Assembly (NCBI RefSeq): GCF_025854335.1
Contig: NZ_CP107716.1
Location: forward strand, 3,403,001 to 3,467,000
Length of the DNA: 64,000 nucleotides
Origin: Pelagibacterium flavum
GTDB taxonomy: Bacteria; Pseudomonadota; Alphaproteobacteria; Rhizobiales; Devosiaceae
Reading direction: 5' to 3'
The position numbers and the translations under genes were made by a program. Positions 25,531-33,909 of this stretch are shown here, piece after piece; the stretch's first letter is position 1, and every line of letters begins with the position of its first letter. Below the pieces are notes generated by a model. That model worked only from the letters and a program-made list of their open reading frames with translations. It did not search any database and was not told where the DNA came from.

Positions 25531-26132
25531 CCCGCAAGCTGATTGCCATATTGCGCGGCCTCAAACCCGATGAGGCGCTGGGGATAACAGAGGCGCTGAT
25601 CGAAGCGGGCATTACCGCTATCGAAGTGCCACTCAATTCACCACAACCGCTTGATTCAATTGAGAAAATGTCCAAGGCATTCGGTAGTGACGCGCTGATC
25701 GGCGCAGGGACCGTTCTGAGCGAAAAAGACGTCGCCGAAGTCGCGCAGGCTGGGGGGGAACTGATCGTTTCGCCCAATTGCGACGCGACGGTGATTGCCG
25801 CCACAAAGGCGGCGGGCCTACAATCATTTCCGGGCGTTTTTACCGCCACCGAATGTTTCGCAGCGCTCACGGCGGGCGCGGACGGGCTCAAGATCTTTCC
25901 CGCCTCGATCATGGGGCCGGCGGGCGTTTCGGCGCTCAAAGCCGTGCTGCCCCGCTCGGTCCCGGTCTATGCTGTGGGCGGCGCCGGAGCGGACAATTTT
26001 TCCCAATGGCGGGCCGCCGGGGCCGACGGATTCGGCATCGGCACGGCGCTCTATGCGCCCGGCCTGACGGCGAAAGAGGTGGGCGAGAGGGCCCGCAAAC
26101 TTGTATCGGCCTATGACGAGGTTATGGCATGA
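25527..26132 (+). CDS. dgoA: 2-dehydro-3-deoxy-6-phosphogalactonate aldolase DgoA
   Basis: The 201-residue class I aldolase of the KDPG/KHG family has the Schiff-base lysine K122 in GLKIFPAS, plus AIEVPLNSP and GAGTVLS near the N-terminus. It cleaves 2-keto-3-deoxy-6-phosphogalactonate to pyruvate and glyceraldehyde-3-phosphate. It starts within the dgoK stop (ATGA), with GGAGG about 8 bases upstream, and ends within the start of the lactonase gene, so the three genes form a tightly coupled operon. Confidence 0.9.
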   Translation: MTRKLIAILRGLKPDEALGITEALIEAGITAIEVPLNSPQPLDSIEKMSKAFGSDALIGAGTVLSEKDVAEVAQAGGELIVSPNCDATVIAATKAAGLQSFPGVFTATECFAALTAGADGLKIFPASIMGPAGVSALKAVLPRSVPVYAVGGAGADNFSQWRAAGADGFGIGTALYAPGLTAKEVGERARKLVSAYDEVMA

Positions 26133-26989
26133 GCGCGCATATTTTCGACGATCGATCCTGCTTTCTGGGCGAAGGCCCGCTCTGGCATCCCCAGCGCGAG
26201 CAGTTGTTCTGGTTCGACATCATCGGGCGCACGCTTTTGACCCGAAAGGGGGGCGATACGGGCGCCTGGACGTTTGATGACATGGTTTCGGCAGCCGGTT
26301 GGATCGACCGCGACAACCTCCTGGTGGCCAGCGAAACGGCGCTGCTCAAGCTCAATATCGAAACCCGGGAACGCGAGATCGTCGCCGCGCTCGATATCGG
26401 CGAGGGACTTAGGACCAATGACGGACGTGCCGATCCGTGGGGCGGGTTCTGGATTTCATCGATGGGCAAGAAGTCCGAAAAGGACGCGGGTGCGATCTAT
26501 CGGTTTTACCGCGGCGAAGTCACAAAGCTGTTTTCGTCCATCACCATACCCAATGCCATCTGCTTTTCGCCCGATCGGGCCTATGGCCATTTCGCCGACA
26601 CGAGCCGCGGTTTCGTCAAGCGTGTCAGGCTCGATTCCGAGACCGGCGTACCGGTCGGTGAGCCCGAGATCTATCTTGACCTCGCCGGGGAAGGGCTGAA
26701 CCCCGACGGCGCGGTGATCGATGCGGCGGGCAATATGTGGCTTGCCCAATGGGGTGCCGGCCGGGTTGCCGTATATGACCCATCGGGCCCCTTGCTTAAG
26801 GCTGTTTCTGTAGGGGCGCCGCATTCCTCCTGCCCGGCCTTCGGCGGCGCTGATTTCTCCACCCTCTATTGCACCACGGCGCGCGAAGGGCTGGACGCGG
26901 AGGCGCTGGCGGCGCATCCGGATTCGGGCAAGGTGTTTTTCGTCGAGGGCGTCGGCCCCGGACGGCCCGAACCTGCGGTAATTATCTGA
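26129..26989 (+). CDS. SMP-30/gluconolactonase family sugar lactonase
   Basis: This 286-residue six-bladed beta-propeller has the metal-ligand positions E15 (LGEGPLWH), RTNDGR, IPNAICFSPD and NPDGAVID. It most likely hydrolyses galactonolactone or arabinonolactone made by the dehydrogenase encoded at 15601-16524. It overlaps dgoA by 4 bp. The enzyme completes the De Ley-Doudoroff-type set in this region. Confidence 0.85.
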   Translation: MSAHIFDDRSCFLGEGPLWHPQREQLFWFDIIGRTLLTRKGGDTGAWTFDDMVSAAGWIDRDNLLVASETALLKLNIETREREIVAALDIGEGLRTNDGRADPWGGFWISSMGKKSEKDAGAIYRFYRGEVTKLFSSITIPNAICFSPDRAYGHFADTSRGFVKRVRLDSETGVPVGEPEIYLDLAGEGLNPDGAVIDAAGNMWLAQWGAGRVAVYDPSGPLLKAVSVGAPHSSCPAFGGADFSTLYCTTAREGLDAEALAAHPDSGKVFFVEGVGPGRPEPAVII

Positions 26990-27001
26990 TTTCCAGACAA
27001 A

Positions 27002-27025
27002 GAAGGGGCGCCGGAGCGCCCCTTC
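27002..27025. terminator. Bidirectional stem-loop between convergent operons
   Basis: A perfect 10-bp stem GAAGGGGCGC/GCGCCCCTTC with a CGGA loop lies between the stop codons of the lactonase gene and the convergent TRAP binding-protein gene. It has no long T-run, but the position and strength suit transcription termination from both sides. Confidence 0.7.
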
Positions 27026-27043
27026 ACATTACGAACCGGCCCC

Positions 27044-28069
27044 CTACTGGCGTTCGGCAGCCATTGCTTCCTGGGCGGCGGCGTAAAGTGCCTCGCCGTC
27101 AATGCCGATGGCATCCATATCGGCAATCCACTGGTCGATGGTCGCCTGAGCGGCTTCCCTCCAGCGCGCTGTTTCCTCTTCGTCGAGGGTTATGATGGTG
27201 TTGCCGGCGTCCTCGGCGATCTGCCGACCTGCAGCGTCACCCTGATCCATGGCACGGCCGAACATCTTGGAGGTTTCGAGGCCGGAATTGGCGTCGATCA
27301 CAGCCTTGAGATCGTCGGGCAGGCTTTCATAGGTGCCACGGTTCATCACGAACCCGAAGGTCTGGGTGTAAAGGCCGTTTTCGCCCGAAAAGCCTGTGTG
27401 GTTGGTGACCAGTTCGGCTATGCGCAGCGAAGGGGTGACTTCCCAGGGAACCGTCGTGCCGTCGATCACGCCGCGCGAAAGCGCTTCGGTGGTCTGGGGC
27501 ACAGGCATGCCCACCGGTTCGGCACCGAGCTGGGCGAGCATGTTGGAAATGATGCGCGACCCGCCGCGGATCTTTACGCCCTGGATATCCTCGAGGGAAT
27601 TGACCGGATTTTTCGTATGGAAAAGGCCGGGACCATGGGTGTGAAGGGCGATGACCTGAACGCTTTCGAACTCGTCAGCGGAATTTTCCATGACGTAGTT
27701 GTAAAAGGCGGCCGAGGTTTCTTCGGCGCTGTTGGACATCAGGAAGGGCAGTTCGAACACTTCCGATTTCGGGAAGCGGCCGGGCGTATAGCCAAGCACG
27801 GTCCAGATCACATCGACCACCCCGTCCTGCGCCTGACCGAACAGGGCGTCGGGCGAACCGCCAAGCTGCATGGACGGATAGAGTTCCACCGAAATACGGC
27901 CGTCGGACTGTTCCTGAACGGCTTCCGCCCACGGTGTGATGGCGTCGGCCGGAATGGTGGCTTGTGGCGGCAGCATCTGGTGGACGCGCAGCGTCACCTC
28001 CTGGGCCATGGCTCCGGCGGCAAATGAGACGGTGGCAACCGCCCCGAGCAGTATAGATTTCAGTTTCAT
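27044..28069 (-). CDS. TRAP transporter substrate-binding protein (DctP family)
   Basis: The 341-residue protein has a signal peptide (residues 1-22, ending AGAMAQ) and the DctP fold: VHQMLPPQATIPADAITPWAEAV, a helix with GGSPDALFGQAQDGVVDVIW, and the arginine-containing KIRGGSRIISNMLAQLGAEPV that binds a carboxylate. The ligand is probably an organic or sugar acid; it cannot be named. The ATG at 28069 follows GAGAAG. It is the last gene of the transporter operon, after the membrane subunits. Confidence 0.87.
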   Translation of the reverse strand: MKLKSILLGAVATVSFAAGAMAQEVTLRVHQMLPPQATIPADAITPWAEAVQEQSDGRISVELYPSMQLGGSPDALFGQAQDGVVDVIWTVLGYTPGRFPKSEVFELPFLMSNSAEETSAAFYNYVMENSADEFESVQVIALHTHGPGLFHTKNPVNSLEDIQGVKIRGGSRIISNMLAQLGAEPVGMPVPQTTEALSRGVIDGTTVPWEVTPSLRIAELVTNHTGFSGENGLYTQTFGFVMNRGTYESLPDDLKAVIDANSGLETSKMFGRAMDQGDAAGRQIAEDAGNTIITLDEEETARWREAAQATIDQWIADMDAIGIDGEALYAAAQEAMAAERQ

Positions 28070-28117
28070 TTGGTCTTCTCCCTTTGTTGCACGCTTTTTC
28101 GCGTGTGAACTCCTCAC

Positions 28118-28235
28118 AGTCTTTAGAGCATTTCAGCGCTTCTTCGAATCGCTTCGATTGCTCCAAGTCCTTGTTTTTTTCGCGCTTCCGAACCGGATAC
28201 GTGGTGCCCACCTATCCTGGCAGCGCTCCAGCCGC
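28118..28235 (-). repeat. Dispersed intergenic repeat with hairpin, between dctM and dctP genes
   Basis: This gap contains TTAGAGCATTTCAGCGCTTC followed by GCGCTTCCGAACC and a near-perfect hairpin GGATACGTGG/CCACCTATCC (28195-28217, one mismatch). The same order of GCGCTTTCGAACC then hairpin occurs at 22275-22310, and a diverged copy may lie at 48806-48866. It is probably a dispersed non-coding repeat. Confidence 0.55.
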
Positions 28236-29558
28236 TCAATAGAGCAGCCACACCAGCCCCAAGGTTATCGGTGGGAAGGCGACGAGAATGATGGTGCGCA
28301 CGACGTCGCTGGCGACGAATGGCAGCACACCACGAAATGTTTCCGACAGGCGCGTTTCCCTGGCCATCGAATTGATGATGAACAAGTTCATCCCCACCGG
28401 CGGCGTTATCAGCCCCACTTCGACGACGATGAGAACCAGAATGCCGAACCAGATGGCAAATTCGTCCGGGGTCAGGCCGAAATCGAGGGCCGACATCATC
28501 GGGAAGATGATGGGCACCGTCAGAAGGATCATCGAGAGCGAGTCCATGACGCAGCCGAGGACGAGATAGAGCAACAGCACGATCGCCATGACCACCCAGG
28601 GGTTGAAGCCCTGCTCGGTGACCCATCCGGCTGCAAATTGTGGCAGTTGCGAAAGAGCCAGGAAGCCATTGAGCGAGGCGGCACCCAAAACGATGAGGAA
28701 AATCATCGCCGTTGAGGACGCCGTGCCCAGAATGGCCGCCTCGAGCCCCTTGCGCGACAGCCGGCGCGAGGCAAGCGCCACCAGTCCCGTTCCCGCTGCG
28801 CCGACGGCAGCGGCCTCGGTGGGGGTGAATATGCCCGTATAGATACCGCCGATGACCAGCACGAAGATAGCCACGACCGGCCAGATGGTTGCCAGTTCGC
28901 GGAATCTTTGACCATAGGGCACCCGGGCGCGGATGCCTGCCGATTCCGGGCTGACGCGGACATAGATGGCTACAACGATGAGATAACCGATGGCGGCCAG
29001 AATGCCCGGCACAAAGGCGGCCATGAACAGCTTGGCGATATTTTGTTCGGTCAGGACGGCAAAGATGACCAGAATGACCGAAGGGGGAATAAGGATGCCC
29101 AGCGTGCCGCCGGCAGCGACGGCGCCGGTCGACAGCGCGCCGGAATAGCCATGTTTCCTCAGTTCGGGCAGGGCGACATGCCCCATGGTGGCCGCCGTCG
29201 CCAGCGAAGACCCGCAGATGGCGCCGAACCCCGCGCTGGCGCCCACGGCAGCCATGGCGACACCCCCCTTGCGGTGGCCCACCCACGATGCCGCGGCATT
29301 AAACAGCGCAGCCGACAGGCCCGACAGTGTCGCGAACTGCCCCATCAGGATGAACAGCGGCACGACCGAAAGCGAATAGGACGCAAAGGTGGAATAGGTG
29401 AGGCTCTTGAACTGGGCCAGCGCCGGATTGAAGGTGCCGGTGATGATCCAGGAACCGAAAATGCCCACGCCGAGCATGGCCAGACCGATGGGTACACGCA
29501 GAAAGATCAGCAGCAGGATGACGGGAAACGAGAGCAGGCCAATAACGATATTGCTCAC
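28236..29558 (-). CDS. TRAP transporter large permease (DctM family)
   Basis: This 440-residue integral membrane protein has about 12-13 hydrophobic segments and DctM features such as VPLFILMGQFATLSG and GGTLGILIPPSVILVIFAVLTEQNIAKLFMAAFVPGI. It forms the sodium-driven translocation subunit with the small DctQ protein. Its start overlaps the dctQ stop by 4 bp. Confidence 0.9.
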   Translation of the reverse strand: MSNIVIGLLSFPVILLLIFLRVPIGLAMLGVGIFGSWIITGTFNPALAQFKSLTYSTFASYSLSVVPLFILMGQFATLSGLSAALFNAAASWVGHRKGGVAMAAVGASAGFGAICGSSLATAATMGHVALPELRKHGYSGALSTGAVAAGGTLGILIPPSVILVIFAVLTEQNIAKLFMAAFVPGILAAIGYLIVVAIYVRVSPESAGIRARVPYGQRFRELATIWPVVAIFVLVIGGIYTGIFTPTEAAAVGAAGTGLVALASRRLSRKGLEAAILGTASSTAMIFLIVLGAASLNGFLALSQLPQFAAGWVTEQGFNPWVVMAIVLLLYLVLGCVMDSLSMILLTVPIIFPMMSALDFGLTPDEFAIWFGILVLIVVEVGLITPPVGMNLFIINSMARETRLSETFRGVLPFVASDVVRTIILVAFPPITLGLVWLLY

Positions 29559-30139
29559 AATTCGCCCCCCGACGACTGGATTTCGGACCGTCCGCCCATC
29601 GCATTTGAAATGGAACGGCCAAGCACGTAAAGCGCAACGATTACAAAGACGACGGCTCCCGCCAGCGCGGCGCTGTAGGACCAGCCCAGCGGCATGCGCA
29701 ACAGGAGCGTGGTCTCGTTGTAGCGGAACTTGTCGAGCATTCCGTCATAGAGGCGCCAGGCGATAAAGCTGGCGGCGACAAGCATCATGATGTCGGTGAC
29801 GACGAGGATCCATCTGTTGACGATGGGGCCGAAACGGTCGGTCACTATGGTGACGATCGCATGGCCCCGCTCAAGATGGGCCCAGGGCAGGAAAGCGAAG
29901 ACAGCAAAGCCGATGCCGGCCTCGACGAGTTCATAATCACCGCGCACCGGCCGCAGGCCGGCCCACAGCAGCGCGCGACCGGTGACACTGACAACGACAA
30001 GAAGGACGAGCGCTATCAGCACCACGCCGCCGGCCAGCGCCATGAGCTTTGCCAAGCCATAAATGCCTCGCCCCAAGGGCGACTTATCCTGGAACAAATT
30101 TATCCTCCCCAGCACGCCCCGATGATACCTTTCCATCAC
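29555..30139 (-). CDS. TRAP transporter small permease (DctQ family)
   Basis: The 194-residue protein has four hydrophobic segments, as expected for DctQ, and the EAGIGFAVFAFLPWAHLERGHAIVTIV stretch in the middle. Two adjacent ATG codons (30139 and 30136) could start it. It is the promoter-proximal gene of a dctQ-dctM-dctP operon and diverges from the MarR gene. Confidence 0.85.
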   Translation of the reverse strand: MMERYHRGVLGRINLFQDKSPLGRGIYGLAKLMALAGGVVLIALVLLVVVSVTGRALLWAGLRPVRGDYELVEAGIGFAVFAFLPWAHLERGHAIVTIVTDRFGPIVNRWILVVTDIMMLVAASFIAWRLYDGMLDKFRYNETTLLLRMPLGWSYSAALAGAVVFVIVALYVLGRSISNAMGGRSEIQSSGGEL

Positions 30140-30348
30140 CCGATTGTGCGCCGTTCACCCTTGTCCATGGCCGTTTGAGCGAACAATGGATTATGCACAC
30201 AAACGACAGGACAATCCGAACATCGAGCTTATGCTTCTTTGCCAAAATGTATATATCATAACTACTTTTGACAAGCGTTCCCCAGCGCGTGATTGCCTTT
30301 TTCGCCCAGCGCATTAAATTCTGTCTCATAACAAACAGGGTTGAGCCT
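30140..30348. promoter_or_regulatory. Divergent region between TRAP operon and MarR gene
   Basis: This 209-bp region has an AT-rich core, 30245-30270 (ATGTATATATCATAACTAC), flanked by TTTTGACAAG. On the minus strand TTGTCA (complement of 30268-30273) could be a -35 box for the TRAP operon, with the -10 in the AT-rich core. The core is also the most likely binding site of the adjacent MarR protein. Box assignment is tentative. Confidence 0.4.
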
Positions 30349-30807
30349 ATGTCTGCTGTCCAGGGGTCCGTCACCGATGAAGCCATGCTCGAGACCGGGG
30401 CGACCACCGATATCATAGGGTACCGGTTGCGCAGGGCACAATTGAGTGTCTTTCAGCGTTTTCTCTCGGCCTTCGAGGCGCTCGATCTGCGTCCGGCCGA
30501 ATATTCGGCCCTGGCGCTAATTGGGGACAACCCCGGCCGCAAGCAGACCGAGATTGCGGAGATTCTTGGAATCAAGCGCGCCAATTTCGTTGCGCTCATC
30601 AATGGGCTCGAAGGCCGAGGCCTCACCGAGAGGCGCACGGCACCCGGTGACAGGCGAGCCAACGCACTCTATCTCACCAAAGAAGGTGAGCGCTTTCTTG
30701 CAAGAGCCCGCAAAGTCCAGGATGATTTCGAAGCCGATTGCATAGCACGGCTGGGCGGACCAAAGGCCCGCGACACGCTACTCGAGCTGCTGGGAAAGCT
30801 TTGCTGA
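30349..30807 (+). CDS. MarR-family transcriptional regulator
   Basis: The 152-residue protein has the MarR winged helix: RPAEYSALALIGDNPGRKQTEIAEILGIKRANFVALINGLEGRGLTERR, then the wing APGDRRANALYLTKEG. The ATG at 30349 is preferred; the longer frame from 30268 would start inside the probable promoter. Divergence from the TRAP operon suggests that it represses that transporter, with an unknown ligand. Confidence 0.85.
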   Translation: MSAVQGSVTDEAMLETGATTDIIGYRLRRAQLSVFQRFLSAFEALDLRPAEYSALALIGDNPGRKQTEIAEILGIKRANFVALINGLEGRGLTERRTAPGDRRANALYLTKEGERFLARARKVQDDFEADCIARLGGPKARDTLLELLGKLC

Positions 30808-30899
30808 TCGCCCATCCCGGGTTGCGCAGCCGAAACGATCAGAGTCAAATGGGCTGGCGAATCATCTTCTCCTGACCGCACCGGGCCTTCTTGTCTTCC

Positions 30900-32735
30900 A
30901 TGTCGCTCTTTTCCAACGCTACGGCCATCGACGCTGCGCCGGCCGGTGGGCTGGACATCTTGCGATCGGTGTTCGGGCTGGATGCCTTCCGTGGGCAGCA
31001 GCAAGAGGTTGTCGAGCATGTGATGGGCGGCGGCGATGCCGTGGTCCTGTTTCCCACAGGGGCGGGGAAATCGCTGTGCTATCAGATCCCGGCGATTGGC
31101 CGACGAGGGGTCGGTGTTGTCATTTCCCCCCTGATCGCCCTGATGCGCGATCAGGTCGAAGCGCTCAGGCAGGCCGGTGTCAAAGCTGCGGCTCTCAATT
31201 CCTCACTCTCGCCTGACGAGAACCGAAGCGTGCGGCAGGCCCTGCGCGACGGGGAGTTGGACCTTCTCTATGTGGCCCCGGAGCGGTTGGCGGCGGCGGG
31301 ATTTCTTGAGCTGCTGGCCAGCGTCGAAATCGGGCTTTTCGCCATCGATGAAGCCCATTGCGTGAGTCAGTGGGGCCATGATTTCCGGCCCGAATATCGC
31401 GAACTGGCCAAGCTGCGCGAGCTGTTTCCCCATGTGCCACGCGTCGCGCTGACCGCGACGGCGGATCCGACAACGCGCGCCGATCTGATCGAGCGGCTGG
31501 GGCTTGAGGAAGCGCAGCTTTTCATATCGAGTTTTGATCGCCCCAATATCGGTTATTCGATTGTCGAGCGCGCCAATGCGCGAGCGCAATTGCTCGATTT
31601 CCTGGGCCGACACAAGGGCGAAAGCGGTATTGTTTATTGCCTGTCGCGCGCCAAGGTGGAGGCGATCGCCGAGTTTCTCAATGACAAGGGTATTGCCGCC
31701 CTGCCCTATCATGCGGGACTCGATTCGAGCGTGCGGGCGCGCAATCAGGATGCGTTCTTGAAGGAAGACGCTTTGTGCCTTGTTGCCACCGTGGCCTTCG
31801 GGATGGGGATAGACAAGCCTGACGTGCGCTATGTGGCACATATGGATCTGCCCTCCTCGATCGAGGCCTATTATCAGGAAACGGGCCGGGCCGGGCGCGA
31901 CGGTCAGCCCTCGGAAGCCTGGATGTGTTATGGGCTGTCAGATGTGAGCCAGAGGCGGCGCATGATTGCCGAAGGCAATGCGCCCGACGAAATCAAACGG
32001 CTCGAAAACACCAAGCTCAGCGCCCTTCTGGGCGTATGCGAGACGGCGGGCTGCCGGCGGCAGGCGGTTCTCGCCCATTTCGGCGAACAGCATCAAGGCA
32101 ATTGCGGGAACTGCGATACCTGCATCAACCCAGTCGATAGCTGGGACGGCACCGAGGCCGCCAACAAGGTGATGTCCTCGATCTATCGCACCGGGCAGCG
32201 GTTCGGTGCGGCGCATGTGATAGATGTGGTGATGGGCAAAGTTACCGAAAAGGTGGAGAAATTCCGGCACCAGCATTTGCCGGTTTTCGGCGTGGGGCAG
32301 GACATTTCGGTCAAGACCTGGCGCTCGGTGGTGCGGCAGCTAACGGCCATGGGGCTGGTGCATGTGAACCATGAGGCCCATGGCGCGCTTTATCTCGACG
32401 AGGGTGCGCGGGCGGTATTTCGGGGCGAACGGACGGTGACGCTGAGACGCGACCACGAGCGCAAGAAATCGGACACGAACCGTGCGCTGGGTTCGGGCGA
32501 AGCGCTGTCGCCTGAGGCCGAGGCTGTGTTCGAGCGGCTGCGGCGCAAACGGCGCGAACTCGCTTCGGCGCAGGGCGTCCCGCCCTATGTGGTGTTTCAA
32601 GACACAACGTTGCGGGCCATGGCGCAGCACAAACCCGCGACGCTGGACCAGTTGCGAGCCCTGCCCGGCGTGGGTGATGCCAAGCTGGAGCGATATGGCA
32701 CAGCATTCCTCGCGGCGATAGCCAGCGCGGACTAG
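30900..32735 (+). CDS. recQ: ATP-dependent DNA helicase RecQ
   Basis: This 611-residue helicase has Walker A FPTGAGKS (51-58), the DEAH box AIDEAHCVSQWGHDFRPEY, motif VI YYQETGRAGRDGQ, an RQC domain with zinc cysteines (CETAGCRRQ...CGNCDTC) and a C-terminal HRDC domain (about 535-605). It unwinds DNA in recombination and replication repair. The ATG at 30900 is favoured over TTG 30891. This housekeeping gene has no functional link to the neighbouring transport operons. Confidence 0.95.
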   Translation: MSLFSNATAIDAAPAGGLDILRSVFGLDAFRGQQQEVVEHVMGGGDAVVLFPTGAGKSLCYQIPAIGRRGVGVVISPLIALMRDQVEALRQAGVKAAALNSSLSPDENRSVRQALRDGELDLLYVAPERLAAAGFLELLASVEIGLFAIDEAHCVSQWGHDFRPEYRELAKLRELFPHVPRVALTATADPTTRADLIERLGLEEAQLFISSFDRPNIGYSIVERANARAQLLDFLGRHKGESGIVYCLSRAKVEAIAEFLNDKGIAALPYHAGLDSSVRARNQDAFLKEDALCLVATVAFGMGIDKPDVRYVAHMDLPSSIEAYYQETGRAGRDGQPSEAWMCYGLSDVSQRRRMIAEGNAPDEIKRLENTKLSALLGVCETAGCRRQAVLAHFGEQHQGNCGNCDTCINPVDSWDGTEAANKVMSSIYRTGQRFGAAHVIDVVMGKVTEKVEKFRHQHLPVFGVGQDISVKTWRSVVRQLTAMGLVHVNHEAHGALYLDEGARAVFRGERTVTLRRDHERKKSDTNRALGSGEALSPEAEAVFERLRRKRRELASAQGVPPYVVFQDTTLRAMAQHKPATLDQLRALPGVGDAKLERYGTAFLAAIASAD

Positions 32736-32799
32736 CTTTGCGTACTCCGGCCGCGCTACAACCGCACATCTTCCGGCCGATTAAAGCAAAGCCAGCACG

Positions 32800-33261
32800 A
32801 TGACCGAGATTGACAGGATTGACCGCAGAATTCTCATGGAGCTGCAACGGGACGGGCGGATCACCAATTCCGAACTTGCCCAGCGGGTCGGTCTGGCGCC
32901 CACCTCGATGAGCGACAGGATGCGGCGGCTGCAAAAGCACGGCTATATCAAGGGCTTCCGCGCTATTCTCGACGCCGACCAGATCGGGCTGGGGCTGTTG
33001 GTTCTTGTGGAAGTGTCGCTCGACAAGACCACGCCCGACATCTTCGACAAGTTCGCTGCCGCTGTGCGCAAGCAGCCCGAAGTGCTCGAATGTCACATGG
33101 TTGCAGGCGGGTTCGACTACCTGGTCAAGGCCAGATTGCCCGACATGGCGCGCTACCGGGCCTTTCTGGGGGACGTGCTGCTGTCACTGCCCGGAGTGCG
33201 GGAAACCAGAACTTATCCGGTGATCGAAGAGGTCAAGGATGATGGGATCCTGCCATTGTAA
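32800..33261 (+). CDS. Lrp-family leucine-responsive regulator
   Basis: The 153-residue protein has the Lrp HTH (IDRRILMELQRDGRITNSELAQRVGLAPTSMSDRMRRLQKHGYI) and a RAM domain with GGFDYLVKARLPDMARYRAFLGDVL. It is close to Lrp itself, more so than the AsnC-type protein at 383-907. It follows recQ by 64 bp with no clear promoter or ribosome-binding site visible. The likely targets are amino-acid genes, but none lies beside it. Confidence 0.87.
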   Translation: MTEIDRIDRRILMELQRDGRITNSELAQRVGLAPTSMSDRMRRLQKHGYIKGFRAILDADQIGLGLLVLVEVSLDKTTPDIFDKFAAAVRKQPEVLECHMVAGGFDYLVKARLPDMARYRAFLGDVLLSLPGVRETRTYPVIEEVKDDGILPL

Positions 33262-33287
33262 GGCAGGATCAATCGGTTGCCGCCGTC

Positions 33288-33611
33288 TCAATCGGCACCA
33301 TCTGTTTCTTCGTGCTCGCCGGCGTGAATAATCATGTCAGAGATCACATGGCGGATGTGGTGGTCGTCTGCCTCATAGTGAACGTGCTTGGCGTGGCGCG
33401 TCCCTCGCACCAGGCGCGCTGCCCGCAGCAGGCGCAAATGGTGGCTGACAAGGGATTGGGACGCATCGATCTTGCGGGCGATATCGCCCACAGCCATGGA
33501 CTGGTCGAGACAGGCGAGCAGGATCTTGAGGCGGGTGGGGTCACCGAGCAGCTTGAAAGTCTCGGCGACGACGAGAATTTCGGTTTCGGTAGGACTGGGT
33601 CGGTCGCTCAA
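33288..33611 (-). CDS. ArsR/SmtB-family repressor with an alpha-5 zinc-site motif
   Basis: The compact protein of about 107 residues has the ArsR winged helix (LGDPTRLKILLACLDQSMAVGDIARKIDASQSLVSHHLRLLRAARLV). The C-terminal helix carries D-x-H-x10-H-x2-E, the ligand spacing of the alpha-5 zinc site of SmtB. The start is inferred: no good ATG exists, and TTG at 33611 with GAGG nearby gives MSDRPSPTETEI; the longer frame to 33797 does not look like ArsR sequence. No zinc transporter is adjacent; the divergent gene encodes a PIG-L enzyme, a zinc-dependent family. Confidence 0.8.
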   Translation of the reverse strand: MSDRPSPTETEILVVAETFKLLGDPTRLKILLACLDQSMAVGDIARKIDASQSLVSHHLRLLRAARLVRGTRHAKHVHYEADDHHIRHVISDMIIHAGEHEETDGAD

Positions 33612-33909
33612 AAGGCCCTCGCGGCACAGAATTGATCGTGGCCGCCATCCTATCCGGATTCTGCCGCGCATGCACAACGCGTTCGCTTTTTTCAGAGCCG
33701 TCAGAGCGCATGATGATTTCGCCGGCCAGTTCAAGGCCGGCAACATCCTCGGCGACAGGCAGCGAATGCCGATTCGCCTGCTAATAAAGTAACTCACTTG
33801 TGTTATTATTTCTTGCGGCGCATACTCTGGTCAAATTGGACGAAAAGATCCGATGCCAGTCCCGCTGAACGGGGCATAGGAGTGTAATTTCAAAGGTAGG
33901 ATTGTCCCG
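33612..33909. promoter_or_regulatory. Divergent control region upstream of the exported PIG-L gene
   Basis: This 298-bp non-coding stretch separates the ArsR-type gene and the PIG-L gene. The part near the PIG-L gene is AT-rich and includes the 27-bp motif at 33781-33807. AGGTAGGA at about 33894-33901 is the probable ribosome-binding site for the PIG-L gene. I found no clear sigma-70 boxes. Confidence 0.4.
33781..33807 (-). promoter_or_regulatory. 27-bp AT-rich motif, copy 1 (candidate ROK operator)
   Basis: Read on the minus strand it begins AATAACACAAGT and continues AT-rich (TTA.TTTAT). Its first 12 bases are identical to those of copy 2 (41009-41035), and the whole motif is similar to copy 3 (41137-41163). 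It lies about 100 bp upstream of the exported PIG-L gene. Confidence 0.5.

Noticed and set aside
30268..30348. N-terminal extension of the MarR gene
   Set aside because: It would begin inside the AT-rich promoter-like stretch with TTGACA; the ATG at 30349 gives the normal family length.
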